From positions 1,750,001-1,814,000 of the forward strand of contig NZ_CP095075.1 in assembly GCF_022921115.1 (NCBI RefSeq): a stretch of 64,000 bases of DNA, given 5' to 3'. This DNA is from Halobacillus amylolyticus (GTDB lineage: Bacteria > Bacillota > Bacilli > Bacillales > Halobacillaceae). Below the pieces are notes generated by a model that was given only the letters and a program-made list of their open reading frames with translations, was not told the origin of the DNA and searched no databases. The position numbers and the translations under genes were made by a program. Below are positions 28,135 to 37,503 of this stretch, one piece after another. Every line of letters starts with the position of its first letter. Within the stretch, counting starts at the first letter, position 1.

Positions 28135-29814
28135 CTATTTTTTAACCCACGTATACCCGTAATCTGAAAGAACAACAGAACCTTCTATTTTTCTATTATC
28201 AAATAAGTTGGTTCCCTTGAATGGCAGCGGTACTTCAACCTCTTCCCTTGACATGTTCACAACAAAGAAAACTTCCTCTCCTGACTTAGGATCCATTCTC
28301 TTCAAGACAAAAAGACGAGGATCTAAATCGAGTACTTGTTGGTCCGCATATGGTGAGAAGGCTGCCTCTTTTTTTCGAATCTCTATCATTTCTTGAAGTC
28401 CTGAAAAAATACCAGACCGACGTGGATCTGCTTGGAGTTCTTCACGAATCGTATCAACTTGGAGCTTTTCTCTATTGATTCGGCGTGGAATCCCTGACTT
28501 CACCATCCCTTCCTCATCATTTTTTGACCCTAGTAAGGAATGATAGTAAATAGCGGGTACACCGATGACGGATAGTAGAACGGAATGGGCCGCTAGCATC
28601 TTTTGAACTTCATCTTCTACGGTAAGGTCTTCTTCCTTATTCTTTAAGGCTTCCGAATAATTGATGTTAAGTTCATAGACAGACTGACTTCCGTCTGGAT
28701 TACTTTTATATGAGACATCTCCGCCGTTAGCTTTTACTTGATCGACGAGCTCCTGCTTTTCGTCTTCATTTAACAACCCCTCTGTCGGGCGCATGCCTAT
28801 GCCATCGTGACTGGCAAGGAAATTGAAATAAGTAGCTTCTTCCGATACGGGTTCAATGGTTTGAGCCCATTGGGTTAGCTTTGATGCATCATGCTTCATG
28901 AAACTATAAAGAACGAGTGGGGGCAGTGTAAACTGGTACACCATGTTCGCTTCATTCGTTCCGCTCCCAAAGTAACTAATATTTTCTTGGTGGGGAACGT
29001 TCGTCTCTGTAATGATCTGGGTATTCGGCTGAAAGGCATTCATGATTGTATTCCATAACTGGATAATGGCATGAGCCTGTGGCAAGTGAATGCAGGACGT
29101 ACCTGATTCCTTCCATATAAAGCCGATTGCATCTAACCGGATACTGGTTGCGCCTTGATGGGCATAGGATAGCAGGATATCTGTCATTTCCATTAATACA
29201 TCAGGATTCGCAAAGTTAACGTCTACTTGATCCTTACTAAAGGTTGTCCAAGCTGTTTTCCCTTCCGTGCCGTACTCATGATAGAGTGGCGAGGTTCTAG
29301 GTCTGACTACTTGCTCACTATTAAACTCTGGATCTTTGGGGATAAAGAAGTCTTTATACGTCGGATCATTTTCAAGATATTTTTGAAACCATTCACTGGA
29401 TTGCGACATATGGTTGGCTACAAAATCAAACATCAGCCGATAATCCTCGGAAAAGTTTTGAATGTCACTCCAGTCCCCTAACTCTGGATGAATCGTTCTA
29501 TAGTCGCTTACGGAAAAGCCGTCATCCGAAGTGTAAGGGAACATCGGTAATAGATGAACATCCGTAATAGTGTCGCCGACTTCTTCCTTCAAAAATTTGT
29601 GCAATGTCGGGAGAGTTGGTTTCCCCTCTTTGTATATGCTGTCACCATATGTAATGAGGTAAATATTCTGTTCTGTCGGAGCAGCTGGGGTTGTCCACTC
29701 TTTTTCGGACCACTGTTCCATCAGCTCTTGAAATTTATTGATCACCTCGCCATCCCTTTTGCCATAAATGTCTTCAAGATGATGGGCAATCTGATCGATG
29801 AGTTCGTCTTTCAT
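28135..29814 (-). CDS. GH13 subfamily 18 glycoside phosphorylase (sucrose-phosphorylase-like)
   Basis: The 559-residue protein is a TIM-barrel alpha-glucan-family enzyme. MFPYTSDDGFSVSDYR lies near residue 90, the nucleophile in SIRLDAIGFIWKESGT near 228, the acid/base glutamate in ITETNVPHQENISYFG near 270 and the stabilising aspartate in ASHDGIGMRPTEG near 337. The HDGIG and IWKE phrases are typical of GH13_18. These retaining enzymes use phosphate to split sucrose, sucrose-6-phosphate, glucosylglycerol or glucosylglycerate, releasing alpha-glucose-1-phosphate. Which substrate is used cannot be read from sequence alone. It is the last gene of the sugar operon, 16 bases after the phosphoglucomutase gene, with no signal peptide, so it acts in the cytoplasm. 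Confidence 0.85.
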   Translation of the reverse strand: MKDELIDQIAHHLEDIYGKRDGEVINKFQELMEQWSEKEWTTPAAPTEQNIYLITYGDSIYKEGKPTLPTLHKFLKEEVGDTITDVHLLPMFPYTSDDGFSVSDYRTIHPELGDWSDIQNFSEDYRLMFDFVANHMSQSSEWFQKYLENDPTYKDFFIPKDPEFNSEQVVRPRTSPLYHEYGTEGKTAWTTFSKDQVDVNFANPDVLMEMTDILLSYAHQGATSIRLDAIGFIWKESGTSCIHLPQAHAIIQLWNTIMNAFQPNTQIITETNVPHQENISYFGSGTNEANMVYQFTLPPLVLYSFMKHDASKLTQWAQTIEPVSEEATYFNFLASHDGIGMRPTEGLLNEDEKQELVDQVKANGGDVSYKSNPDGSQSVYELNINYSEALKNKEEDLTVEDEVQKMLAAHSVLLSVIGVPAIYYHSLLGSKNDEEGMVKSGIPRRINREKLQVDTIREELQADPRRSGIFSGLQEMIEIRKKEAAFSPYADQQVLDLDPRLFVLKRMDPKSGEEVFFVVNMSREEVEVPLPFKGTNLFDNRKIEGSVVLSDYGYTWVKK

Positions 29815-29830
29815 AGAAGTTCCCTCCCCT

Positions 29831-30502
29831 TTACTGTTTGTGTAAGAAAGCTTGCTTTATTTGAGTCCAGGAAAGCTCTGTTGTCTCGTTGACCATCAAA
29901 TCCGCTTGTTCTAGATAGGATCCCACACCTACCGCATACATACCGCTCCCTTGGATCGACTGAACACCAACCTTTGCATCTTCGACCCCAATCGATTGCG
30001 CAGGATCCGCTTCCAGCGCTTCACATACGGTTAGGAAAATTTCCGGATCTGGTTTCGATTGCTTAATTTTAGCTACATCCGCACAGTAATCAAATAAGTG
30101 CTCGATTTCCAAGGCATGCAGGACGGTTTGGGCATTTTTCGATACTGAAGCTAACCCAACCGGAATGGATTCACTTCTAATCTCTTCAATAAGTTCCTTC
30201 ATGCCAGGTAAAATGTCCTCTGGGGTGAGTTGTTGAATCAACTGTTTATAATACTCATTTTTCTGACTAGCTAAATCTTCTATTTCTGAATCCGTATAAG
30301 CATCTGACTGATTTCCATTGGCTAGAATCAGTGTGAGAGACTCGACTCGGCTTACACCTTTAAGGTTTTCATTGAAGTCTTCGTCAAAAGGAATTCCTAA
30401 TTCATCGGCCAGCTGCTTCCAAGCTAAATAATGATAATGGGCGGTATCGGTTATCACCCCATCCAGATCAAAAACGACGGCTTCTATATGTTTTGATGTC
30501 AT
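29831..30502 (-). CDS. pgmB: Beta-phosphoglucomutase (HAD family)
   Basis: The 223-residue protein starts with the HAD nucleophile motif AVVFDLDGVITDTAHYHYLAW, has the cap-domain phrase LKGVSRVESL near residue 48, and the later KPDPEIFL and GVEDAKVGVQSIQGSGM (acidic motif IV). It converts beta-glucose-1-phosphate, the product of inverting GH65 phosphorylases, to glucose-6-phosphate. It sits three bases after the GH65 gene, which is the classic pairing and supports that assignment. Length is normal for the family. Regulation is with the operon. Confidence 0.92.
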   Translation of the reverse strand: MTSKHIEAVVFDLDGVITDTAHYHYLAWKQLADELGIPFDEDFNENLKGVSRVESLTLILANGNQSDAYTDSEIEDLASQKNEYYKQLIQQLTPEDILPGMKELIEEIRSESIPVGLASVSKNAQTVLHALEIEHLFDYCADVAKIKQSKPDPEIFLTVCEALEADPAQSIGVEDAKVGVQSIQGSGMYAVGVGSYLEQADLMVNETTELSWTQIKQAFLHKQ

Positions 30503-30505
30503 CGA

Positions 30506-32755
30506 TTAAGTCCTTTCTTTGTGCAATTCATTATCCTTATGCAGGGGAATTTCAAGATGGTCGATTAACTGATAATGTTGCTTCCCGATTTCCATATCAA
30601 TCGGGTCTCCCCCAACTTTTTCAATACATAACGTATTCTGATTCATCTCCACCGTAATTTCTCTGCCTTTATAATGGAGGGGTAGTTTAAAGGAAGACCA
30701 TGCTTCAGGAAGTGTAGGATTCAGTTTAATCCCTTCCTGTTCAAACGATAAATTCAAGAAACTAAAGACGGCCAACCAGATGGAACCTAATGAGGCCGCA
30801 TGAATCCCTTCATCTGAAGAGTGAGGGTTCGGTCCGAGATCAATTAAGCACGCTTCTTGAAACAGTTGGTAAGCCAGTTCCTCTTGATCACATCTCATCG
30901 CCAAAATGGAATGAATCGCTTTACTTAAGGAAGAATCATGGATCGTTTTATCTTCATAATAGCTAAAGTTCTTCTCCACGACCTCTTTAGAGAATAGATC
31001 TGGGAAGAGATACAACAGCATGACGACATCCGCTTGCTTTAAGATTTGCATCTCGTTTACTTCGCCTCTGGAGTAATCAAGCAGGATCGATTGGCTGCCT
31101 TGATTCTTTTTATACTTGGATAAGTCAATCGCAGGTTTTCCTAAAAACGTATCATCTTGGGGAATAAGCTGGTCAGCATTCTCTTTCGGTAAATACAAAC
31201 GGTTCAGAAAATCTTTCGCTGACTTTCTAAATTCTTCATCCAGCTTATTGAACTTATCTAATACTTGCAGCGTTTGTTTTACAACATAATGGGCCATGTA
31301 ATTTGTATAAGCATTATTATCAATAAACTCCGTATATTCATCTGGACCGATGACGTTTAAAAGGTGCAATTGTCCGTCGCGTTCTGAGGTGCGGCTCAGC
31401 CAAAACTTGCTCGTTTCTTCAAGCATCGTTAACCCTCTCGCTGCCATGAACTCCTCGTCACCCGTTACGTGATAATGATGAAGAACAGCATAGGCGATAT
31501 CAGCGACAATATGATGCTCCGCTAAGGCTGAGGCCACTTTTTGCCGTTCGCCAGTTTTTATATTGATTGCAGCATAAGCTGGGGTCTCTTCCTTGCCCGT
31601 CCGTGCGCTCTCCCAAGGAAACTGGGCCCCTTCATGTCCATTTGCCTTCGCTCGCTCTCTGGCTTCTGGCAGCCTGTTATACCGGTATTCCAGCAATTGT
31701 TTAGCTGCCTTTGGATCATTATAAAGATGATAAGGTAAAATAAAGATTTCCGCATCCCAGAAAACGTGTCCTTTATAGCCTTCACCCGTTAATCCTTTGG
31801 CTGCCACACTGAGATTAGGGTTATGCTTTGGAGCCATAATCTCCAAGTGATATTGAGCAAAATCAATCGCCTGCTGATCCATTGGGTTGCTGGAATGGAT
31901 CTCAATTCGCCGCTCCTGCCAGAAATCCTCCCAGGCGTTTTCTGACTGTTGTAGAATCCGTTCATAGCCTTCTTCGGATAATTGTTTCACCTTTGCTAAG
32001 CCGATCTCAGTTAATCGATCGACCTTTTGATCAATACTCGTGTACACTGCATTGAGTTTTTCCATATGAAACGGTTCGTTTTTCTTTAATGCAGCTGTAG
32101 ATTCACTTAAGAGCTGGCGGTTTTTTGCAAAAAAATGGACATCACAGCTCTTTGAATAGGTGCATGTTGAGAACAAGCCAATAGTTTGATGCGATCGTGT
32201 TGTTGTATACGTACCTTGCATATATGTTTCGTCATGGACTTGAACATGATCTTCCAGCACATGCTGACGGCCAAAGTTCGTTTGTTGCGCATCAATGCCT
32301 GTCCGCAATGTAATCGAGACGTCCCTATTCAAACTTTCAATACTCACTTTTGAAGCTAATACATGGACATCGTGTTTAGCTGCTAGTCTGCGAAACGTAA
32401 ATTGCAGACGTAATCCATCTTCCCTTTCCCACACAACATCCTTCGTTAGTTCTCCTCTATCCATATGGAGTGTTCGGTCATAGGAAATTGTTTTTCCCTT
32501 CAATGAAGAAAAGACTTCTCCATCAATTTCTAGATCCATCCCCATGACATCTGGAAGGTTCACTAATTCCTCGGGGTCTTCTAAGCTTGAATTGTTATAA
32601 ATGCCTGCGACAAATAATCCACGTTTTTGAATCGGGTAGTCTTCCTCATGCGTGCCCCGAATTCCCATGTATCCATTTCCGAGCGTCATGAGCGTCGCAT
32701 ATTTGTTTATTTTTTTGAGATCAAAATGGTCTTCGGAAAGCTTCAAATTCCTCAT
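30506..32755 (-). CDS. GH65 inverting disaccharide phosphorylase (kojibiose/trehalose/glucosylglycerol type)
   Basis: The 749-residue enzyme has an N-terminal beta-sandwich (MTLGNGYMGIRGTHEEDYP near residue 23) and an (alpha/alpha)6 barrel. KGHVFWDAEIFILPY lies near residue 330 and the catalytic acid in VIGPDEYTEFIDNNAY near 470. GH65 enzymes split alpha-glucosides with phosphate and release beta-glucose-1-phosphate. Candidate substrates are maltose, trehalose, kojibiose, nigerose and 2-O-alpha-glucosylglycerol. The last is attractive if the host is halophilic, because it is a compatible solute and a Bacillus selenitireducens GH65 enzyme is known to use it; this is inference. The start overlaps the oxidoreductase gene by four bases. 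Confidence 0.88.
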   Translation of the reverse strand: MRNLKLSEDHFDLKKINKYATLMTLGNGYMGIRGTHEEDYPIQKRGLFVAGIYNNSSLEDPEELVNLPDVMGMDLEIDGEVFSSLKGKTISYDRTLHMDRGELTKDVVWEREDGLRLQFTFRRLAAKHDVHVLASKVSIESLNRDVSITLRTGIDAQQTNFGRQHVLEDHVQVHDETYMQGTYTTTRSHQTIGLFSTCTYSKSCDVHFFAKNRQLLSESTAALKKNEPFHMEKLNAVYTSIDQKVDRLTEIGLAKVKQLSEEGYERILQQSENAWEDFWQERRIEIHSSNPMDQQAIDFAQYHLEIMAPKHNPNLSVAAKGLTGEGYKGHVFWDAEIFILPYHLYNDPKAAKQLLEYRYNRLPEARERAKANGHEGAQFPWESARTGKEETPAYAAINIKTGERQKVASALAEHHIVADIAYAVLHHYHVTGDEEFMAARGLTMLEETSKFWLSRTSERDGQLHLLNVIGPDEYTEFIDNNAYTNYMAHYVVKQTLQVLDKFNKLDEEFRKSAKDFLNRLYLPKENADQLIPQDDTFLGKPAIDLSKYKKNQGSQSILLDYSRGEVNEMQILKQADVVMLLYLFPDLFSKEVVEKNFSYYEDKTIHDSSLSKAIHSILAMRCDQEELAYQLFQEACLIDLGPNPHSSDEGIHAASLGSIWLAVFSFLNLSFEQEGIKLNPTLPEAWSSFKLPLHYKGREITVEMNQNTLCIEKVGGDPIDMEIGKQHYQLIDHLEIPLHKDNELHKERT

Positions 32756-33795
32756 AAATAAATACTCTCTCCTATTTCAGCAGATCTGTATAACGATTCA
32801 ACAAGTTTCTGAATTTCATATCCTTCTGCACCGTTTGCAATCCATTCTTCCTGCGATCCTAAGCATTTATGAATAAAAGAATGAATCGAAAGTCGTTCAC
32901 GGTCATCTGTATCGGCAGGGCCTTTTTCAAACAGAGTTACGAGTTCACCATTCTCATCTGTATAAATTTCTAAAGGGTACAAGCTGGCCCCCGCTTGATC
33001 TCCCGCAAACTCAATATTCAGCTTTTTCGCTTGCTTCATATGAAGCGCAAAGGACGTGTCGATATGGATCAATCCACCGTTCTTAAGTTCAATCGAGCCG
33101 AACAGCGAATCTTCTACCTCATATTGATCAGGATTCCATGTGCCAAAAGAACCTTCTGATTTATACGGTCCAATCTTCTGAAACATGTTCGCCGTTACCT
33201 TTTTCACCTCTGGAAATCCCATGATAAAAAATGCGCTATCCAGCATATGTATACCTATATCGATTAAGGGGCCGCCCCCTTGAAGGTCTTTGCTAATAAA
33301 ATTCCCCCAGCCCGGTACACCGGACCTTCTTAAGGCAGAGAGCTTGGTGTAATAGATGTCACCAAGCATCCCCTCTTGAACTTTGTTACGCAGAATAGCC
33401 GTTTCCTCTGAAAAACGATGTTGAAAGTTATAAGCTAGCACCAAGCCTTTCTCTTTCGCTAGGTCATTCATTTCTTTAGCCTCAGAAGCAGCTATACTCG
33501 GAGGTTTTTCACAAAGCACATGACAGTTCGCTTTCAGGGCTTCCATAACATGATGGTAATGATGTTTATTCGGTGTGCAAACACTGACGATATCCGGCTT
33601 TTCCGTACTCAGCATTTCTTCCAGATCCGTGTAGGCATGGGCAATTTGATTGCGCTCAGCGAATGAACAAGCCTTCTCTCCCCTTCTGTTCAGTACAGCA
33701 ACGACTTCAACACCTTCATAACTCCGATAATTCGGAAGGTGTTTCGTCTCGGCTACATCCCCGCCACCAATGATCGCGACCCTCATTGTATTCAA
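32752..33795 (-). CDS. Gfo/Idh/MocA family NAD(P)-dependent sugar oxidoreductase
   Basis: The 347-residue protein has a Rossmann N-terminus (MRVAIIGGGDVAETKHLPNY), the family motif CEKPPSIAASEA near residue 95 and the second-domain phrase GGGPLIDIGIHMLD near 177 with the catalytic-type Asp and His. Members oxidise or reduce a sugar hydroxyl. It follows a xylose-isomerase-like gene by 13 bases, a pairing seen in pathways that pass through keto-sugars. The true start may be the internal MRVAII three codons in. The actual sugar is unknown. Confidence 0.88.
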   Translation of the reverse strand: MNTMRVAIIGGGDVAETKHLPNYRSYEGVEVVAVLNRRGEKACSFAERNQIAHAYTDLEEMLSTEKPDIVSVCTPNKHHYHHVMEALKANCHVLCEKPPSIAASEAKEMNDLAKEKGLVLAYNFQHRFSEETAILRNKVQEGMLGDIYYTKLSALRRSGVPGWGNFISKDLQGGGPLIDIGIHMLDSAFFIMGFPEVKKVTANMFQKIGPYKSEGSFGTWNPDQYEVEDSLFGSIELKNGGLIHIDTSFALHMKQAKKLNIEFAGDQAGASLYPLEIYTDENGELVTLFEKGPADTDDRERLSIHSFIHKCLGSQEEWIANGAEGYEIQKLVESLYRSAEIGESIYL

Positions 33796-33808
33796 TGGAT
33801 TCCCTCCT

Positions 33809-34606
33809 TCAACTATTCAGTAATGACTTTAGATAAGCGATCGATTGCTTATACGCGTCTTCCTGATGCTCGCCTCTGATCCGTCCCTCGATCGTTACAT
33901 AGCCTGCATAGTTATCTTGACGAAGCTGAGCAAAGCATTCCTCGAAATCAATCGATCCAGTACCTGGCTGGTAGCGGTGGTTATCCGCGATATGAACATG
34001 TTCAATTAAGTCCCGATTGGTATGCAATGATCCGACGAGACTGTCCTCTTCAATGTTCATATGATAAAAGTCACCAATGATCTTTGTGTGCTGCAACCCA
34101 TTCTCTTCAATATAGGCTCTAGCATCAGCAATCGTATTGATCATATGATCTTGGTAACGGTTTAAAGGTTCGAGAAAAATCGTCGTATCGGTTTCCTCGG
34201 CTGCTTTTTCTAAATGAAGCAGAGAGTCACTAACAGCTTTCCAGTCCCCTTCCTGGCTTCGCGGTGATTCCATTGGAGGTAAGCGATACGTAAACATTCC
34301 CCAGGCTGCTGGAACGACGATTCCTTTTCCTCCTACATATTGAAGAGCTTTTAAGATTTCTGTGATTTCCTTTAAGCCATTTTGACGTTTCTCTTCAGAG
34401 AAGTCACCTATCCAGCCATCATATCCGCCGCAAGCAGCATTGACGACAACGCCGGTTTCATCGATGGCGTTTTTAATTTCCTCTTTATGATCCACTAATA
34501 GCTTTCCGTCTATCTCAAACGCGTCAAAGCCAAGCTCTTTAATGTACTGAAATTTCTCACTGATTCCTTCAGGAAAAAAGCTCTGATTTTGCGTTGCGAG
34601 TTTCAT
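33809..34606 (-). CDS. Sugar phosphate isomerase/epimerase family protein (xylose-isomerase-like TIM barrel)
   Basis: I take ATG 34606 (MKLATQNQSFF) as the start because GGGTGGAG precedes it at seven bases; the frame itself is open to 34675. The 265-residue product has FEIDGKLLVDHKEEI, then FLEPLNRYQDHMINTIADAR near residue 150, DFYHMNIEED near 185, HVHIADNHRYQPGTGSIDFE near 207 and VTIEGRIRG near 240. The E, D, H and E residues in these phrases are the usual metal ligands. Such enzymes interconvert keto- and aldo-sugars or dehydrate 3-keto-glycosides. It lies between two dehydrogenases in the operon. Confidence 0.82.
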   Translation of the reverse strand: MKLATQNQSFFPEGISEKFQYIKELGFDAFEIDGKLLVDHKEEIKNAIDETGVVVNAACGGYDGWIGDFSEEKRQNGLKEITEILKALQYVGGKGIVVPAAWGMFTYRLPPMESPRSQEGDWKAVSDSLLHLEKAAEETDTTIFLEPLNRYQDHMINTIADARAYIEENGLQHTKIIGDFYHMNIEEDSLVGSLHTNRDLIEHVHIADNHRYQPGTGSIDFEECFAQLRQDNYAGYVTIEGRIRGEHQEDAYKQSIAYLKSLLNS

Positions 34607-34622
34607 AGTCTCCACCCTTTCT

Positions 34623-35699
34623 TTATCCGTGTTGGACTCCAAGCTTGATACTAAGATTTGGTGATTGATCGACATATTTCATATAAGCCTCTGCACTATC
34701 TTCAAAGCTTACAACCGGATCAATTATTTTTTCACAGTCCAGATGACCGTTCATGAGTAACTGCCAGCACGTTCGTTCGATCCGCTTCCGATCCCAGCGC
34801 GGATAATCACGATTCGGTTCACTCGCTACCCTTGAGAATACAAGGTTGGCATTGTTGAAATGGGCTTCCCGTCCAAAGTTAAGACCCTCTGGAAAAGGCT
34901 TAGCAAATGCGATATAGGAGATCGTGCCAGCATAACCGGTTCCTTTTAACGCATCCTGAAGGGCACTGCTGATCCCGCTTGTCTCAACCCAGGCATCTAC
35001 ACCCTGTTTATCCGTCAGCTTTTTCACTTCAAAACCCGCGTCGCAGCTAGTGGGATCCAGGCACACATCGGCCCCTCCTTCTCTAGCAATCTCTCTTCGA
35101 TGTTCAATAGGATCAACACCTATTACTAAGCTGGCTCCCATCTTTTTCACTAGCTGAATCGCAATTTGGCCAATCGCTCCTAAGCCAGAAACAGCGACAC
35201 AATCCCCTGGTCTAATATGCGCATCTCTCACTGCACCTAACGCAAACTGGGCAGGGTCATAACAAACTGCATTTTGCCACTTTCCATGCTCCGGCATTTT
35301 TAATAGTCTATGGTTGTTACTAGCATTCACAATCACATACTCAGAGATTGGTCCATACGTGCAAACCCGATCCCCTACCGAAACGTCCGTGACCTTATGG
35401 CCAATTTCTACGATTTCACCGACTATCATATTTCCTAGCTTGAACTCACCGAACACAATTCCTTTTTCCGAGGTATCTTCCCTTGGAACAAAGCTTCTCC
35501 ACTCCTCTGAAAACTCTTCATCCATGAAAGGAGTAATTCCCCGAAAGTCCACTACCTCCGTGCCGTGTTTCGGAGCTGAAAATTCAACTTTAATTTTCAC
35601 TTCTTCTTCCCCTAGATTAGGGGCCTCAACGTCCAGCAAGGCTGCTTCTCTTGGTTTTGTAGCGACAAGTGTTTTAATTTGTTCCTCTTTTGCAATCAT
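34623..35699 (-). CDS. Zinc-type medium-chain alcohol/polyol dehydrogenase
   Basis: The 358-residue protein has the MDR order: KHGTEVVDF near residue 39 in place of the classic zinc ligand motif, the hinge GDRVCTYGPISEYVIV near 108, AVSGLGAIGQIAIQLVKKMG (Rossmann) near 168 and GVDPIEHRREIAREGGAD near 193. The N-terminal cysteine of typical zinc enzymes is not in its usual place, so the metal site may differ. Its start overlaps the upstream permease gene by four bases. It probably oxidises a sugar or polyol released by the phosphorylases or imported alongside. Confidence 0.8.
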   Translation of the reverse strand: MIAKEEQIKTLVATKPREAALLDVEAPNLGEEEVKIKVEFSAPKHGTEVVDFRGITPFMDEEFSEEWRSFVPREDTSEKGIVFGEFKLGNMIVGEIVEIGHKVTDVSVGDRVCTYGPISEYVIVNASNNHRLLKMPEHGKWQNAVCYDPAQFALGAVRDAHIRPGDCVAVSGLGAIGQIAIQLVKKMGASLVIGVDPIEHRREIAREGGADVCLDPTSCDAGFEVKKLTDKQGVDAWVETSGISSALQDALKGTGYAGTISYIAFAKPFPEGLNFGREAHFNNANLVFSRVASEPNRDYPRWDRKRIERTCWQLLMNGHLDCEKIIDPVVSFEDSAEAYMKYVDQSPNLSIKLGVQHG

Positions 35700-36550
35700 C
35701 CTTTAACCCCTCCATCTGTTACATTTCCTTTAATTAAGTTCTCTGATATCGCATACATAATGACGACAGGCAGTGCGGTAATAATCGACGCGGCCATCAT
35801 TCTTCCCCAAACGTAATCAGGGGTACTAAATAATGCATATAACCCTACAGGTAATGTGAAATTCTCTGCGCCCGAGAAGAAAATCGAAGCGAAGAGGAAG
35901 TCATTCCAAGCAACCATAAAGCAATAAACAAAAACGGAAACTATACCTGTGAAAGAGAGCGGAATGATGATGTAAAAAATTACTTTAACTCGATTTAATC
36001 CATCTATTTTTGCCGCTTCCTCTAAATCTTTAGGGATCGTTTCAAAATAACTATTCAACATCAATATGGCCGTTGGCAAAGTCTGAACAATCATTACGAT
36101 AATGAGTGATGTTTTTGTATCGTAAAGACCCAGCCCGGCAATAACTTTAAACAATGGAACAACTAAAAGAATTCCTGAAAACATATAAACGGTGTAAAAG
36201 CTGGCATTGATCGCCAGGCGCCCTCTGAAGTTCAGCCTTGAAAGGGCATAAGCTCCAAATATAGCAATTCCGACAGAGATGACAGATGCTGTTACGGAAA
36301 CGATAAAACTGTTCTGTAAATAATGAAGGTATGGAAAGATCGCTGGATTAAAGATGTCAATAAAGTGCTGGAGCGTCCAATCCTTCGGGAAGAAAGTCTG
36401 ATTTCTTGAAATGGCTTCTTCAGAGCCTTTAAATGCCGTCATTAGCATGATAAAGAACGGAAATAAGCAAATGCATAATAGAACGATGACTCCTATATAG
36501 AAGGACGCTCTTCTGGCCATTTTCGATGATCTTGTCTTAACTGCTGGCAT
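35696..36550 (-). CDS. ABC sugar transporter permease, MalG/CUT1 type
   Basis: This 284-residue protein has six predicted membrane helices and the EAA loop LEEAAKIDGLNRVKVIFYII near residue 188, where the ATPase docks. It ends in the typical ENLIKGNVTDGGVKG tail of MalG-like permeases. It overlaps the other permease gene by 14 bases, and the two form the membrane channel. No ATPase gene is in the operon, so a shared MsmX-type ATPase encoded elsewhere is expected, as for many Bacillus sugar importers. Confidence 0.92.
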   Translation of the reverse strand: MPAVKTRSSKMARRASFYIGVIVLLCICLFPFFIMLMTAFKGSEEAISRNQTFFPKDWTLQHFIDIFNPAIFPYLHYLQNSFIVSVTASVISVGIAIFGAYALSRLNFRGRLAINASFYTVYMFSGILLVVPLFKVIAGLGLYDTKTSLIIVMIVQTLPTAILMLNSYFETIPKDLEEAAKIDGLNRVKVIFYIIIPLSFTGIVSVFVYCFMVAWNDFLFASIFFSGAENFTLPVGLYALFSTPDYVWGRMMAASIITALPVVIMYAISENLIKGNVTDGGVKG

Positions 36551-37442
36551 TTAAGTTCACCTTCTTCCTAATAGCAATAATTAATGTACTAATCACTAAG
36601 AATAGGATGACAGAAATCGCTGATGCTTTCCCTAAGTCATTAAAGGCAAATGCGGTTTCATATAAATAGACTCCTAGTACATTCACTTTATTTGTTAATA
36701 GATAGACGTCCTCAAACATATAGAACATCCAAATTGTTCTTAACGTGATCACCGTAAGCATGACCGGCATAATGGCAGGTAACGTAACCGCTTTAAACTT
36801 TTGCCAGACGTTCGCGCCATCCATTTCTGCCGCTTCATATAAAGTAGGTGATATCGTTTGAAGAATGGCTAAGAACGCGATAAAGGCGTAAGGAAAGTAC
36901 CTCCAGATCGCAAATAGCACGACAAGAATGAAAGCGCTGGTCGGATCATCAAACCAGAGAGGAGGCTGATTGAAAAGATGTAAAATATCTCCACCAATGT
37001 AATTGATGATCCCGTATCCACTATTGAACATATATTTCCACACAAAGATCAGTGAAATGGACGGAGTGACATAAGATAAAATGATCAGCGAACGTGCAAC
37101 CTTCCTAAATCGAAATGGGCGATTGAACAAGATCGCTACATAAAGACCCAGGCCTGTGCTACCCACTACCACCAACAGGGTGTATAGAAGAGTAATACCA
37201 AGTGATTTATAAAAATCAATATTTGTTAATGTTTCTATGTAGTTTTCAAACCCTACAAACTCTGCGGGAAATTCAGGGTTAATAGGCTGCTCAAAAAAAC
37301 TAATATAGAAGTTTGAGAGCATGGGATAGCCAATTAACAATAGAATTAAAAGGGTGCTCGGTAATAATAAAATCAATGCTAATTTTCCATCTGACGTTTC
37401 TCGTTTGACCTTAAACAATATATGGACCACCTTTCTAAACAA
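36537..37442 (-). CDS. ABC sugar transporter permease, MalF/UgpA type
   Basis: The 301-residue product has six predicted membrane helices, an early GKLALILLLPSTLLILLLIG segment and the EAA loop LYEAAEMDGANVWQKFKAVT near residue 203. It pairs with the downstream MalG-type permease. The gene is 61 bases downstream of the solute-binding lipoprotein gene. As with its partner, the importer would depend on an ATPase from elsewhere on the chromosome. Confidence 0.92.
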   Translation of the reverse strand: MFRKVVHILFKVKRETSDGKLALILLLPSTLLILLLIGYPMLSNFYISFFEQPINPEFPAEFVGFENYIETLTNIDFYKSLGITLLYTLLVVVGSTGLGLYVAILFNRPFRFRKVARSLIILSYVTPSISLIFVWKYMFNSGYGIINYIGGDILHLFNQPPLWFDDPTSAFILVVLFAIWRYFPYAFIAFLAILQTISPTLYEAAEMDGANVWQKFKAVTLPAIMPVMLTVITLRTIWMFYMFEDVYLLTNKVNVLGVYLYETAFAFNDLGKASAISVILFLVISTLIIAIRKKVNLNASS

Positions 37443-37503
37443 GATTTAAAGTTTGGCTGCGGGAATAATGATCCGCAGCCAACCATTTCAGAAGAGACCA
37501 CCC